This document shows, in pieces, positions 44,826 through 53,630 of a stretch of DNA of 64,000 nucleotides. The translations under genes were made by a program, and so were the position numbers. The notes beneath the pieces were generated by a model. That model was not told the DNA's origin and made no database searches. It saw nothing but the letters and a program-made list of their open reading frames with translations. Positions within the stretch are counted from its first letter, which is position 1; every line of letters begins with the position of its first letter. This DNA comes from Streptomyces sp. NBC_01235. GTDB taxonomy: Bacteria; Actinomycetota; Actinomycetes; Streptomycetales; Streptomycetaceae. Location: positions 9,424,001 through 9,488,000 of the forward strand of contig NZ_CP108513.1 of the NCBI RefSeq assembly GCF_035989285.1. The letters run 5' to 3'.

Positions 44826-45343
44826 CCGCGACCCGCCTCGACGCCCCTCGACTGCTCGACCGGGTCGAGGAGTTGGCCGGTCTTCTGGTCGACACGGTGG
44901 ACGGCGGCGCCTCCGTCGGCTTCCTCGCCCCGCTCGACCGGGCCGAGGCCGTCGCCTGGTGGAGCGAGCGCGCGCGGGGCGTGGCCGCCGGACGGCTCGC
45001 TGTCTGGGCGGCCCAGGACGGCGACCGTGTCGTCGGCACCGTCAGCCTGGCCTTCCCCGACAAGCCCAACAGCCGGCACCGCGCCGAACTTGTCAAGCTG
45101 ATGGTCCACCCGGACGCCCGCGGCAAGGGCCTCGGCCGCACCCTCCTGACCACCGCCGAGGAGGCCGCCGTCGCGGCCGGCGTCACCCTGCTCCACCTGG
45201 ACACCGAGACCGACAGCCCCGCCGAACACCTCTACCGCGCCGCCGGGTGGACCAGGGTCGGGGTGATCCCGGACTACGCGGCGAGCCCGGCCGGGGTCCT
45301 CCGCCCGACCACCCTGTACTACAAACACGTCGCAGTCGGGTGA
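44822..45343 (+). CDS. GNAT-family N-acetyltransferase
   Basis: 173 residues. GNAT fold with the acetyl-CoA motif A (VKLMVHPDARGKGLGRTLLTTAEEAA, Q/RxxGxG/A form RGKGLG) and motif B near HLYRAAGWTRVGVIPDYA. The layout resembles amino-acid or antibiotic acetyltransferases. Substrate unknown. Its GTG start overlaps the preceding regulator's stop, so the two are translated together. Confidence 0.92.
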   Translation: MTATRLDAPRLLDRVEELAGLLVDTVDGGASVGFLAPLDRAEAVAWWSERARGVAAGRLAVWAAQDGDRVVGTVSLAFPDKPNSRHRAELVKLMVHPDARGKGLGRTLLTTAEEAAVAAGVTLLHLDTETDSPAEHLYRAAGWTRVGVIPDYAASPAGVLRPTTLYYKHVAVG

Positions 45344-45373
45344 CTGTCAGTGGCAGCCGCTACGGTGCGAAGC

Positions 45374-45733
45374 ATGCCGGACGCCGAAGACGTACGCCGT
45401 ATCGCCCTGTCCCTGCCGGACACGACGGAGAAGATCGCCTGGAACATGCCCACCTTCCGGGTCGCGGGGAAGATGTTCGCCACGCTGCCCGAGGAGGAGA
45501 CCTCCCTCGCCGTGCGCTGCCCCAAGGAGGAGCGCGACGAACTGGTGCTCGCCGAGCCCGGAAAGTTCTGGATCGCCGACCACGAGGCCCAGTTCGCCTG
45601 GGTGCGCGCCCGGCTGGCCGCCCTCGAGGACGAGAACGAGCTGCGGGACATCCTGGCCGACTCCTGGCGGCAGGCGGCCCCACAGCGACTGCTGGAGGCG
45701 TATCCGGACCTGGGGGTGTCCTCGGGGGGCTGA
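45374..45733 (+). CDS. MmcQ/YjbR-family protein
   Basis: 119 residues. Single CyaY/YjbR-like DNA-binding-fold domain (DVRRIALSLPDTTEKIAWNMPTFRVAGKMFATL; LAVRCPKEERDELVLAEPGKFWIADH). The family is widespread and poorly characterised. ATG 45374 is used; a GTG 24 bp upstream is possible but lacks a ribosome site. It stands alone between the acetyltransferase operon and the tRNA gene. Confidence 0.87.
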   Translation: MPDAEDVRRIALSLPDTTEKIAWNMPTFRVAGKMFATLPEEETSLAVRCPKEERDELVLAEPGKFWIADHEAQFAWVRARLAALEDENELRDILADSWRQAAPQRLLEAYPDLGVSSGG

Positions 45734-45841
45734 GGGCGCCCGGCGGCCGGGGCGCGAGAAACGGGTGCGCGACCATCGACCCGAGTGCGGTATTGTTTCC
45801 ATGCGCGTTCGGCCAGGGGAAACCCCAGGTCAGACGGGCAA

Positions 45842-45915
<74 letters not shown>

Positions 45916-45934
45916 CTTGCGAAGTAGCAGGTCG

Positions 45935-45966
45935 GAGGTCATTTCCGGTTCACCGGAAGTGGCCTC
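45935..45966 (+). terminator. Terminator of tRNA-Pro
   Basis: GAGGTCATTTCCGG and CCGGAAGTGGCCTC form a stem of about 14 bp (two G-T/T-G pairs) with a 4-nt loop, followed by a T-rich run. It starts 20 bp after the tRNA. Confidence 0.88.
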
Positions 45967-46314
45967 TTCGTCGTTTTCGGGGACCGGTTCTGGACCGAGC
46001 GCCATGGGGACATGTGGCGCATCTTGACTCGGTCAAGGTGGGTTGCCGGTCCGATGGTCAAACACTCTTACCTGCGCGAACGATTCCCTTGATACCGCGT
46101 CCGGCCGACCGTGCCCGACCGCGCACAAGTGGCGCCCCCATCGGGTTCGGCGGTCTCTTCCATGTCGAACAGATCGCGCACCCTGCCGTAGAGCAGTGGA
46201 ACCAGCCGAAGTCAATCGTCCCCCCTTCCCTGCCGGCCGGTTCGTCCCTGCCCGCAGGTTCGCCGAGTCGGTCCCACTGGTGGGCCGCGGTGGGCGATTG
46301 GGTGCGATATGTGC

Positions 46315-46343
46315 TTGATCTTGCTTTATGTGGCATTTAGTGT
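46315..46343 (+). promoter_or_regulatory. Promoter of the sugar ABC importer operon
   Basis: TTGATC (46315-46320) and TAGTGT (46338-46343) are spaced by exactly 17 bp in a locally AT-rich stretch, a good match to Streptomyces vegetative promoters. The binding-protein start codon is about 65 bp downstream. The rest of 45967-46410 carries no gene that I can support. Confidence 0.7.
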
Positions 46344-46410
46344 TCGCCGGAAGGGAAACGCTGCGAGGTCCGAGTCCCGTGCCACCGTCCGGAAGCGAGG
46401 TGTGAAGCGC

Positions 46411-47721
46411 GTGCACGCGAGGTGCGGCTGCCGGCCCGTTTCGGGTCACAAGGGACGTTCCAGAGGGACGCGATGGCTGCGGGCGTTCGCCGTACTGCCG
46501 TTGCTGGCGTCGGTGCTGGCCGCTTGTGGCAGTGACGAGGGCTTCGGCAGGCCCACCCTCAACTGGTACAACTTCCCCGACGACTCCGGTGCGCTCCAGA
46601 AGGCGGCCGACCGGTGCAGCCAGGCTTCGGGCGGACGCTACAGGATCAGCTACAACAAGCTCCCGCGTGCCGCGGACGGCCAGCGCCAGCAGCTCGTGCG
46701 CAGACTCGCCGCCGAGGACGACTCGCTCGACATCCTGGGCCTGGACGTCACCTGGGCGGCGGAGTTCGCCGAGGCGCGCTGGATCCGGGAATGGACGGGG
46801 GCGGCGAAGCAGCAGGCTGTCGAGGGCACCCTGCGCGTACCGCTGCAGACCTCGACCTGGAAGGGCAAGCTGTACGCCGTCCCGTACAACACCAACACCC
46901 AACTGCTGTGGTATCGCAAGGACCTGGTGCCCACCCCACCCAGGACCTGGAGCGAGATGCTGGACATGGCCGGCGCCCTCGCCCGGCAGGGCAAACCGCA
47001 CTTCGTGGAGATCCAGGGCGCCCAGTACGAGGGCCTGACCGTCTGGTTCAACACGCTGATCAACAGTGCGGGCGGCTCCATCCTCAACGCGAGCGCGACC
47101 GAGCCCTCCCTCGGTCCTCCTGCCGTGCGGGCCGCCGGGATCATGCGTGATCTGGCGAAGTCCCCGGCCGCGGACCCCTCCCTGTCCAACCAGATGGAGG
47201 ACCAGAACCGGCTCGCCATGGAGTCGGGGACGGCGGCGTTCGAGCTCAACTACCCGTTCGTCTATCCGTCGATGAAGGCGAACAACCCCGAGCTGTTCAA
47301 GAACTTCCGCTGGGCGCCGTACCCTCGGGTCGACGCGAACCGCCCGGCACGGCCCACCATCGGCGGCATCGACCTGGCGGTGAGCGCCTACTCGCGCCAC
47401 CCCGACCTGGCCTTCGAGGCGGCGCTGTGCCTGCGCAACCGGGAGAACCAGCTCACCGCCGCACTCGAGGGCGGTCTGCCGCCCACCCTGCGCGCCCTGT
47501 ACGACGAGCCCGCGTTCATGAAGGAGTACCCCTTCTCGCGGGAGGTGCTGGCCGCCCTGGAGTCGGCGAGCGTGCGCCCGATCACTCCGGTCTACCAGAA
47601 CGTGTCGATCGCGGTCTCCCACACGCTGTCTCCGCCGGCCGCGATCAAACCGGAGAGCTCCGTCAACACCATCAGGGAGCAGATCGACGATGCCTTGCGA
47701 TCCGAGGGTGTGATCCCGTGA
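46411..47721 (+). CDS. Sugar ABC transporter binding lipoprotein (LpqY-like)
   Basis: 436 residues. A signal sequence ends in the lipobox LAAC (C39), so it is a membrane-anchored lipoprotein. The extracellular-solute-binding domain family 1 contains LNWYNFPDDSG, LPRAADGQRQQLVRRLAAEDDSLDILGLDVTW, YAVPYNTNTQLLWYRKDLV and GAQYEGLTVWFNTL. These agree with the trehalose-binding LpqY group. GTG 46411 is chosen because GCGAGG lies 10 bp upstream. GTG 46402 and an upstream ATG at 46309 are less likely. First gene of a four-gene importer. Confidence 0.9.
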   Translation: MHARCGCRPVSGHKGRSRGTRWLRAFAVLPLLASVLAACGSDEGFGRPTLNWYNFPDDSGALQKAADRCSQASGGRYRISYNKLPRAADGQRQQLVRRLAAEDDSLDILGLDVTWAAEFAEARWIREWTGAAKQQAVEGTLRVPLQTSTWKGKLYAVPYNTNTQLLWYRKDLVPTPPRTWSEMLDMAGALARQGKPHFVEIQGAQYEGLTVWFNTLINSAGGSILNASATEPSLGPPAVRAAGIMRDLAKSPAADPSLSNQMEDQNRLAMESGTAAFELNYPFVYPSMKANNPELFKNFRWAPYPRVDANRPARPTIGGIDLAVSAYSRHPDLAFEAALCLRNRENQLTAALEGGLPPTLRALYDEPAFMKEYPFSREVLAALESASVRPITPVYQNVSIAVSHTLSPPAAIKPESSVNTIREQIDDALRSEGVIP

Positions 47722-47791
47722 ACCACCTCCTGCCGCACCACCCCGTCAGCCGGCGCCGCGGCGCGCGGGCCTCGTCCTCGGACGGCCCGAG

Positions 47792-48751
47792 ATGAGCACG
47801 CGGGCGCAACCGGCCGGAACCCCGCCGCCCCCCGAGGCGGAGGCGGAGCAGGCGGGGCCGGACCGGGCGGCACTCTCGGCGGGCGCCAGGCAGGAGCGGC
47901 GGCTCGGCTGGCTGCTCTGCGCGCCCGCGGTCGTCGTCATGATCGCTGTGACCGCCTACCCCATCGGGTACGCCGTCTATCTGTCCCTCCAGCGGTACGA
48001 CCTGCGCTTTCCCGGACGGGCGGAGTTCGTGGGCCTGAGCAACTACGGGGCGGTGCTGTCCTCCCCCTTCTGGTGGGATGCCTTCTGGGTCACGCTGTTC
48101 ATCACCGCCGTGTCCGTGGCGATCGAGCTGGTCCTCGGCATGGGGCTCGCCCTGGTGATGCACCGCACGATCTTCTGGCGCGGTGTCGTCCGCACGTCGG
48201 TCCTCGTTCCGTACGGGATCGTCACCGTGGTCGCCGCCTTCTCCTGGCAGTACGCCTGGACCCCGGACCTCGGATACCTCGCCGAGCTGTTGCCCAGCGG
48301 AGCGGCCCCGCTGACCGAACAGTGGCCCGCCCTCTGGCTGATCATCCTCGCCGAGGTGTGGAAGACGACGCCGTTCATGGCCCTGCTGCTGCTCGCGGGC
48401 CTCGCACTGGTCCCCGAGGAGACCCTGAAGGCGGCCATGGTGGACGGCGCCACCGCCTGGCAGCGCTTCACCAAGGTCATGCTGCCGCTGATGAAACCGG
48501 CCATCCTGGTGGCACTGCTCTTCCGCACACTGGACGCGTTCCGGATCTTCGACAACATCTACATCCTGACCGCGGGCGCCCAGGGGACCGGCTCTCTGTC
48601 GATCCTCGGGTACGACAACCTGTTCACCTCGCTGAACCTGGGCATCGGGTCGGCGATCTCGGTCCTGATCTTCATCTGCGTCGGGATCATCGCCTTCGCC
48701 TTCGTCAAACTGTTCGGCACCGCCGCACCGGGAGCGGAGGTGAAGCGCTGA
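47792..48751 (+). CDS. Sugar ABC transporter permease (SugA/MalF-like)
   Basis: 319 residues with six predicted helices. The permease EAA loop is recognisable as [26 protein letters not shown]. The cytoplasmic N-terminus is Pro/Glu/Ala-rich. It pairs with the next permease to form the channel fed by the LpqY-like lipoprotein. It starts at ATG 47792, 70 bp after the binding-protein stop, and its stop overlaps the next start (TGATG). Confidence 0.93.
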   Translation: MSTRAQPAGTPPPPEAEAEQAGPDRAALSAGARQERRLGWLLCAPAVVVMIAVTAYPIGYAVYLSLQRYDLRFPGRAEFVGLSNYGAVLSSPFWWDAFWVTLFITAVSVAIELVLGMGLALVMHRTIFWRGVVRTSVLVPYGIVTVVAAFSWQYAWTPDLGYLAELLPSGAAPLTEQWPALWLIILAEVWKTTPFMALLLLAGLALVPEETLKAAMVDGATAWQRFTKVMLPLMKPAILVALLFRTLDAFRIFDNIYILTAGAQGTGSLSILGYDNLFTSLNLGIGSAISVLIFICVGIIAFAFVKLFGTAAPGAEVKR

Positions 48752-49584
48752 TGGCCGCGGCGGGAAGGACGCATGCCGCCCGATGGGGTGTCATGAACGT
48801 GGTGGTGGTGCTGTACGCCCTGTTCCCCGTGTGGTGGATCGCCGCGCTGTCGTTCAAGGACCCCAGCACCCTGACGGACGGCAACTACATCCCCACGGAC
48901 TGGACCTGGGAGAACTACCGGGGCATCTTCGAGACCACCGAGTTCACCCGTGCGCTGATCAACTCGATCGGTATCGCCCTGATCGCCACGGTGATCGCGG
49001 TGGCGCTGGGCACCATGGCCGCCTACGCGGTGGCCAGGCTGCGCTTCCCCGGCAAGCGGGTGCTCATCGGCATGTCCCTGCTGATCGCCATGTTCCCGCC
49101 GATCTCCCTGGTGTCACCGCTGTTCAACATCGAGCGGATCATCGGGATCTTCGACACCTGGATCGGGCTGATCATCCCGTACATGACCTTCTCCCTGCCG
49201 CTCGCGATCTACACCCTGTCGGCGTTCTTCCGGGAGATCCCCTGGGATCTGGAGAAGGCCGCCAAGGTCGACGGGGCGACGCCCGCGCAGGCCTTCCGGA
49301 TGGTCATCGTGCCGCTGGCCGCGCCGGGCGTGTTCACCACGGCCATTCTCGTGTTCATCTTCTGCTGGAACGACTTCCTGTTCGCGATCTCGCTGACGTC
49401 CACCGAGTCCGCGCGCACCGTGCCTGCCGCGATCGCGTTCTTCACCGGGAGCTCGCAGTTCCAGCAGCCCACCGGGTCGATCGCCGCCGCCGCTGTGGTC
49501 ATCACCATTCCGATCATCATCTTCGTCCTGTTCTTCCAGCGGCGGATCGTCGCCGGACTGACCTCCGGGGCAGTCAAGGGGTGA
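48751..49584 (+). CDS. Sugar ABC transporter permease (SugB/MalG-like)
   Basis: 277 residues, six helices. EAA loop: [28 protein letters not shown]. The ATG shares a base with the preceding stop. It is the second half of the heterodimeric channel. The C-terminus ([17 protein letters not shown]) is the typical end of MalG-type permeases, where GAVKG contacts the ATPase. Confidence 0.94.
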   Translation: MAAAGRTHAARWGVMNVVVVLYALFPVWWIAALSFKDPSTLTDGNYIPTDWTWENYRGIFETTEFTRALINSIGIALIATVIAVALGTMAAYAVARLRFPGKRVLIGMSLLIAMFPPISLVSPLFNIERIIGIFDTWIGLIIPYMTFSLPLAIYTLSAFFREIPWDLEKAAKVDGATPAQAFRMVIVPLAAPGVFTTAILVFIFCWNDFLFAISLTSTESARTVPAAIAFFTGSSQFQQPTGSIAAAAVVITIPIIIFVLFFQRRIVAGLTSGAVKG

Positions 49585-49673
49585 ACGGGCCGACCGCGGC
49601 AGACAGGCCACCGGTCCGGGACACCGACCGCAGTGCTCGGAACCGGAAGGCATGAAGGCAAGGAGGCACCACC

Positions 49674-50861
49674 ATGGCCGAGATCATCCTCGACGGAGTC
49701 ACCAAGCGCTTTCCCGACGGGGCCCTCGCCGTGAAGGACGTGGACCTGCAGATCGCCGACGGCGAGTTCGTGATCCTGGTCGGTCCGTCGGGATGCGGCA
49801 AGTCCACCACTCTGAACATGATCGCCGGACTTGAGGACATCACCGAGGGCGTCCTGCGCATCGGAGACCGGGTCGTCAACGACCTGGCTCCCAAGGAACG
49901 CGACGTCGCCATGGTGTTCCAGAGCTATGCCCTGTACCCGCACATGAACGTCCGGGAGAACATGGGCTTCCCGCTGCGCCTGGCCAAGGTGGACAAGGAC
50001 ACCATCAACGCCAAGGTGACGGAAGCCGCCCGGATCCTCGACCTCACCGAGCACCTGGACCGCAAGCCCGCCAACCTCTCGGGCGGTCAGCGCCAGCGGG
50101 TGGCCATGGGGCGGGCGATCGTCCGTGATCCCAAGGCGTTCCTGATGGACGAGCCGCTGTCCAACCTGGACGCCAAACTGCGGGTACAGATGCGCACCCA
50201 GATCTCCCGGCTGCAGCGGAGCCTCGGCACGACCACCGTGTACGTCACCCACGACCAGACCGAGGCGATGACGCTCGGCGACCGGGTCGTGGTCATGAGG
50301 CAGGGCCTGGTCCAGCAGATCGGCACACCTGCCGAGCTGTACGACCTGCCGCGCAACATCTTCGTCGCGGGCTTCATCGGCTCCCCGGCGATGAACTTCC
50401 TGAACGCCACTTTGGAGGGCAGTGCCCTGCGCTCGCCCCTGGGCGACCTGCCCCTCGACGACCGTACGAGGCAGTCGCTGGAAAGGCAGAACGCGCCCCG
50501 CGAGGTCATCGTCGGGCTACGACCGGAGGCATTCGAGGACATCGCCCTGTCACACGACCGGGACCGGACGGGCCCGGTCTTCACCGCCACCGTCGAAGTA
50601 CTGGAGTCGCTGGGCTCCGATGTGTATGTCTACTTCACCGCGGAGGGCGGGCCCGCGACGACCGCCGAACTGGAGGAGCTCGCCAAGGACTCGGGCCTGC
50701 GCGACACCGGCGCCGACACCCATCAGATCGTGGCCCGCCTGGGCGCCGCCACGCGTGCCCGCGAGGGCGAGCCGGTGGAGCTGCGGGTCGACATGGCCAA
50801 GGCGCACGTGTTCGACCCGGCGACCGGAGCGAACCTTACGCATCCGGTGAGGGCGGACTGA
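49674..50861 (+). CDS. Sugar ABC transporter ATPase (SugC/MsmK-like)
   Basis: 395 residues. Walker A GPSGCGKST, Q-loop VFQSYALYPHMNV, signature LSGGQRQRVAMGRAI, Walker B FLMDEPLSNLD and H-loop VTHDQTEAM. A C-terminal TOBE-type regulatory domain follows (about residues 240-395), as in MalK/MsmK. ATG 49674 follows AAGGAGG. In many streptomycetes one shared MsmK serves several importers; here the importer brings its own. It ends 42 bp before the tRNA-Pro fragment that closes the island. Confidence 0.95.
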   Translation: MAEIILDGVTKRFPDGALAVKDVDLQIADGEFVILVGPSGCGKSTTLNMIAGLEDITEGVLRIGDRVVNDLAPKERDVAMVFQSYALYPHMNVRENMGFPLRLAKVDKDTINAKVTEAARILDLTEHLDRKPANLSGGQRQRVAMGRAIVRDPKAFLMDEPLSNLDAKLRVQMRTQISRLQRSLGTTTVYVTHDQTEAMTLGDRVVVMRQGLVQQIGTPAELYDLPRNIFVAGFIGSPAMNFLNATLEGSALRSPLGDLPLDDRTRQSLERQNAPREVIVGLRPEAFEDIALSHDRDRTGPVFTATVEVLESLGSDVYVYFTAEGGPATTAELEELAKDSGLRDTGADTHQIVARLGAATRAREGEPVELRVDMAKAHVFDPATGANLTHPVRAD

Positions 50862-50903
50862 CGGTGCACCCCGCAGGTCACGATCCGCGGGCGACCCGCA
50901 CTT

Positions 50904-50946
50904 CTGGGGGTCAAGGGGTCGCAGGTTCACATCCTGTCGTCCCGAC
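50904..50946 (+). repeat. Partial copy of tRNA-Pro 3' end, attachment-site-like
   Basis: 43 bases equal 45874-45916 (anticodon loop to discriminator base) except for one change (TTCAAAT becomes TTCACAT in the T loop). Just upstream the copy also keeps GCACTT but lacks the next GA. The 5' half of the tRNA is missing, so it is not a functional tRNA. The arrangement is that of attL/attR around 5.0 kb of DNA. Confidence 0.9.
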
Positions 50947-51190
50947 GGGAGTCCGCTCCATAGTCACAGGTCAGGGTCTTGTTTCACCTCGGTGGGGCAA
51001 GGCCCTCGATCGTTTTCCGGGCTCGCCCCGCCGAACCGGTCGATCGGGTTGTCATTCGTGCGGTTGCGCCCACCAACCGGTCGGTCACATGGTGGTCGGT
51101 CCGTCTCGCGTTTCGGGCGACGGGGCCGGTGCCGGGCGCACACTGGAACACAGAAGGACATGTGTCGTGAGCCGAACCTGGAGGTGGGCC

Positions 51191-51622
51191 ATGAGCACCC
51201 TCGAAGAGCACATCGATGTCGGAGTTCCGATCGACAAGGCTTGGAACGATCTCCACCGGGTGGAGAACTATCCGCGCTTCGTGGACGGAGTGCGCGAGGT
51301 CCATTCGGAGACGGAGGGCCGCGCGCGTCTGGACGTCGAGGCCGGCGGCCGGGTCCGGGCGTTCGAGGCCGAGGTCTCCGACCGTACGGGGGAACGCGTG
51401 ATGGACTGGCAGACCACGGGCGCCCCCGACCTGATGGGGTCCTTCTCGCTGCGCCCGATCGACCAGAACCACACCCGAGTCCAGGCACGGCTTGAGTACG
51501 ACCCCGACACGGTCAGGGAGACCTTCGGCGGGCCGAAGGGATTCGCCCAGGTGAACGCGATCGAGCGGCTCGTCCGCAGCGATCTGGAGCATTTCAAGGA
51601 GTGCGTGGAACAAGGGCGGTGA
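51191..51622 (+). CDS. SRPBCC-family protein (polyketide-cyclase/START-like fold)
   Basis: 143 residues. Helix-grip fold protein: N-terminal STLEEHIDVGVPIDKAWNDLHRVENYPRFVDGVREVH, followed by antiparallel strands (GRVRAFEAEVSDRTGERVMDWQTTG) and a C-terminal helix (LVRSDLEHFKECVEQ). It resembles streptomycete small cyclase/dehydrase-like stress proteins that bind hydrophobic ligands. Function unknown. ATG 51191 follows GGAGG. It lies just outside the tRNA-bounded segment. Confidence 0.88.
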   Translation: MSTLEEHIDVGVPIDKAWNDLHRVENYPRFVDGVREVHSETEGRARLDVEAGGRVRAFEAEVSDRTGERVMDWQTTGAPDLMGSFSLRPIDQNHTRVQARLEYDPDTVRETFGGPKGFAQVNAIERLVRSDLEHFKECVEQGR

Positions 51623-51638
51623 GCGGCGCTCACGCCCG

Positions 51639-51920
51639 TCAGGTCTTGATCACGGCATCACAGTCGGAGCAGACCGCAGATGCGTACTCCGCGGGGTACC
51701 AGGGCGCCGTGGGGTGCTCGGAGGGCTTCCAGCGGGCCGTCTCCATGGCGAAGGTGTCCTTGCCGCAGAGGGTCCGCGGTCCTGTCGCGGTGGGCGCCCC
51801 CGGCGCGGAGGGCGCCGCATGCACTGTGCGGACGGGCGGTTCCTCGGCAGCCGGTGTCCCCAGGGAGGAGCGCTTGGCGATCGGCTTGTCGAGCTCGTAC
51901 ACGACGACGATCTCGCTCAT
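51639..51920 (-). CDS. Small hypothetical protein with Cys pairs
   Basis: 93 residues from an ATG preceded by GGAGG. N-terminal MSEIVVVYELDKPIAKRSS. Cys residues in TLCGKDTF and VCSDCDAVIKT suggest a small metal- or redox-binding site (C...CxxC). The middle part (FAMETARWKPSEHPTAPWYP) is acidic/aromatic. I do not recognise the family. Upstream in-frame sequence lacks a ribosome site and is excluded. Confidence 0.7.
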   Translation of the reverse strand: MSEIVVVYELDKPIAKRSSLGTPAAEEPPVRTVHAAPSAPGAPTATGPRTLCGKDTFAMETARWKPSEHPTAPWYPAEYASAVCSDCDAVIKT

Positions 51921-51996
51921 GCCTCCACCGTAGTTCGCCGCGCGCCCGGCGCGCCTGCGGCCCGACACACGCCGGGGTGGCTCCAGTCGCCCACGG

Positions 51997-52293
51997 CTAA
52001 CGCTGGGGGACGGTGAGTTCACGGCCGCGGTAGAAGCCTTCCCGCTCCTCGACGACGTACGGGGCCATGGCCGCACGCCGGCGCGCTTCCGGCTCGGAGG
52101 CCCGCCAGACGGCGCATGCCTCTTCCGAGTCCCAGAACGACACCCCGGTGATCTCCTGTCCGTCCTCGGACCAGTAGGCGAAGGCGCGGTGCAGGCCCTG
52201 TGGGTAGGGGGAGGGGCGCCATGCCCTCTCGAACTCCTCCGACGCGCCGGGCCTGAGACGGCGCGTAGTCACCCAGACGAAGTGCTCATCCAT
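51997..52293 (-). CDS. Small ABM-like/dimeric alpha-beta barrel protein
   Basis: 98 residues from ATG 52293 behind GAGGAGGAG. The sequence FVWVTTRRLRPGASEEFERAW...GLHRAFAYWSEDGQEITGVSFWDSEEACAVWRASE has the strand-helix-strand layout and WDSEEA motif of the antibiotic-biosynthesis-monooxygenase/EthD-like fold. Role unknown; such proteins act as small oxygenases or ligand binders. It is transcribed away from the small acidic gene at 52516. Confidence 0.8.
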   Translation of the reverse strand: MDEHFVWVTTRRLRPGASEEFERAWRPSPYPQGLHRAFAYWSEDGQEITGVSFWDSEEACAVWRASEPEARRRAAMAPYVVEEREGFYRGRELTVPQR

Positions 52294-52515
52294 CGCGGCT
52301 CCTCCTCGGTGTCCGTTCGGCTTTCCTGCCCTGCCAGACCACCGTAGGTGCCGATCACCGCTTCCGCCCGCGCGGCGATCGCGGAGCCACCGGCACGCCG
52401 CCGGACGGGCGCCCGTGGCGTACGCGGCCGCTTCGGCGTGTCCGGCTCCGGCCGCGCTGGTCCCGCAGCGCCCCCAGGAGGAGTATGGAAGACAAGCGAC
52501 CAAGGGAGGCCCGCC

Positions 52516-52692
52516 GTGAAGACCGGAGCCTCGGATTACGACCGCTGGCTGTACTCGCACACACCCTCCCAGGCCGAGGGCGAGCGCGACGAACCGGCCG
52601 AGCGTGCGGCCGTGGAGCAGCACCCGGACGTCCCCAGAACCGAGCCGTCCCAGGCGGAGGGCGAGCGGATGGACGACTTCCGGACCACGTGA
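52516..52692 (+). CDS. 58-residue acidic small protein with internal PSQAEGER repeat
   Basis: GTG 52516 after GGGAGG opens a 58-residue frame, highly hydrophilic and acidic (MKTGASDYDRWLYSHT...). The octapeptide PSQAEGER occurs twice, at about residues 17-24 and 44-51. No domain is recognised. It may be intrinsically disordered. The strong ribosome site and codon bias support it as a gene. Confidence 0.65.
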   Translation: MKTGASDYDRWLYSHTPSQAEGERDEPAERAAVEQHPDVPRTEPSQAEGERMDDFRTT

Positions 52693-52773
52693 CCGCCGAC
52701 AAATGATCAGCGAGCCGTGTCAGCGGACGGGGAAGCGGCCTTCGTCGTCCTCCCGCCCGGTGACACGGCCCTC

Positions 52774-52803
52774 GCTGTGAGTCGCCTCGCTGTGAGTCGC
52801 CCC
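52774..52803 (+). repeat. 15-bp tandem direct repeat upstream of ECF sigma gene
   Basis: GCTGTGAGTCGCCTC at 52774-52788 is followed immediately by GCTGTGAGTCGCCCC at 52789-52803. It lies 66-95 bp upstream of the sigma factor start and may be an activator site or a slippage duplication. Confidence 0.6.
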
Positions 52804-52868
52804 GGCATCCCTGTGGATTCGCCCAACCGCGCGTGACATGCGCTGTCGCGCTGTCAGGATCAGGCGCC

Positions 52869-53630
52869 ATGACCGCAGGGCACGACAAGGCCGACAGGCA
52901 CCGCAGGGTTCACGACGGCGCCAAGGCCGAGAGGCACCGGACACCGCACGGCGCGCCGCGCGTGAAGCGGGCCGGCAAGGCGGCGCCGGCCGACGAGTCG
53001 ACGACCGCGCTGGCGCTGGCCGCGCGGGGCGGGGACGCGGCGGCCGTCGAGGGGTTCGTGCGCGCCCTGCACCGGGACGTGGTGCGCTACGTCGCCCATC
53101 TGAGCGCCGATCCACAGGCGGCGGACGACCTGGCGCAGGACACGTTCGTGCGGGCGCTCAGCGGGCTGCACCGCTTCGAGGGACGTTCCTCGGCGCGGGC
53201 GTGGCTGCTGTCCATCGCGCGCCGGGCGGTGATCGACAGCCACCGGTCCGCAGCCGCCCGGCCGCGGCTGTCGGACGCGGCCGACTGGCAGCGGGCCGTC
53301 GAGCTGTCCCAGCCGCGCGGGCTGCCCGGCTTCGACGACGGTGTCGTCCTGCTGGATCTGCTGGCCGCGCTGCCGGAGGACCGGCGGGAGGCGTTCGTGC
53401 TGACCCAGCTGCTGGGTCTGCCCTACGCGGAGGCCGCCGCCGTGAGCGGCTGTCCCGTCGGCACCGTCCGCTCGCGCGTGGCCCGCGCCCGCGCCACGCT
53501 GGCCGCCCTGCTCTCCGAGGCGGGCGAGCCCGAGCCCGTCGTCACCGCAGACCCCGGAGTCCCGGCAGTCCCCGCAGCTCGTCGACCTTCGTCAGCCGGG
53601 CCAGGACCAGGTAGACCAGGCCGAGGGTGA
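52869..53630 (+). CDS. ECF-type RNA polymerase sigma factor
   Basis: 253 residues. Basic N-terminal tail (about 1-45), then sigma region 2 (VRYVAHLSADPQAADDLAQDTFVRALSGLHRFEG) and region 4 (LPEDRREAFVLTQLLGLPYAEAAAVSGCPVGTVRSRVARARATL). No anti-sigma gene adjoins it. A GTG-less ATG at 52869 is the simplest start. The last ~30 codons (Ala/Pro/Gly-rich, ending PGRG) run 89 bp into the 3' end of murJ on the opposite strand. The ECF subgroup and its stimulus are not evident. Confidence 0.9.
   Translation: MTAGHDKADRHRRVHDGAKAERHRTPHGAPRVKRAGKAAPADESTTALALAARGGDAAAVEGFVRALHRDVVRYVAHLSADPQAADDLAQDTFVRALSGLHRFEGRSSARAWLLSIARRAVIDSHRSAAARPRLSDAADWQRAVELSQPRGLPGFDDGVVLLDLLAALPEDRREAFVLTQLLGLPYAEAAAVSGCPVGTVRSRVARARATLAALLSEAGEPEPVVTADPGVPAVPAARRPSSAGPGPGRPGRG

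Noticed and set aside
50904..50946. Second tRNA-Pro gene
   Set aside because: Only the 3' portion exists; acceptor 5' strand and D arm are missing, so it cannot fold as a tRNA.
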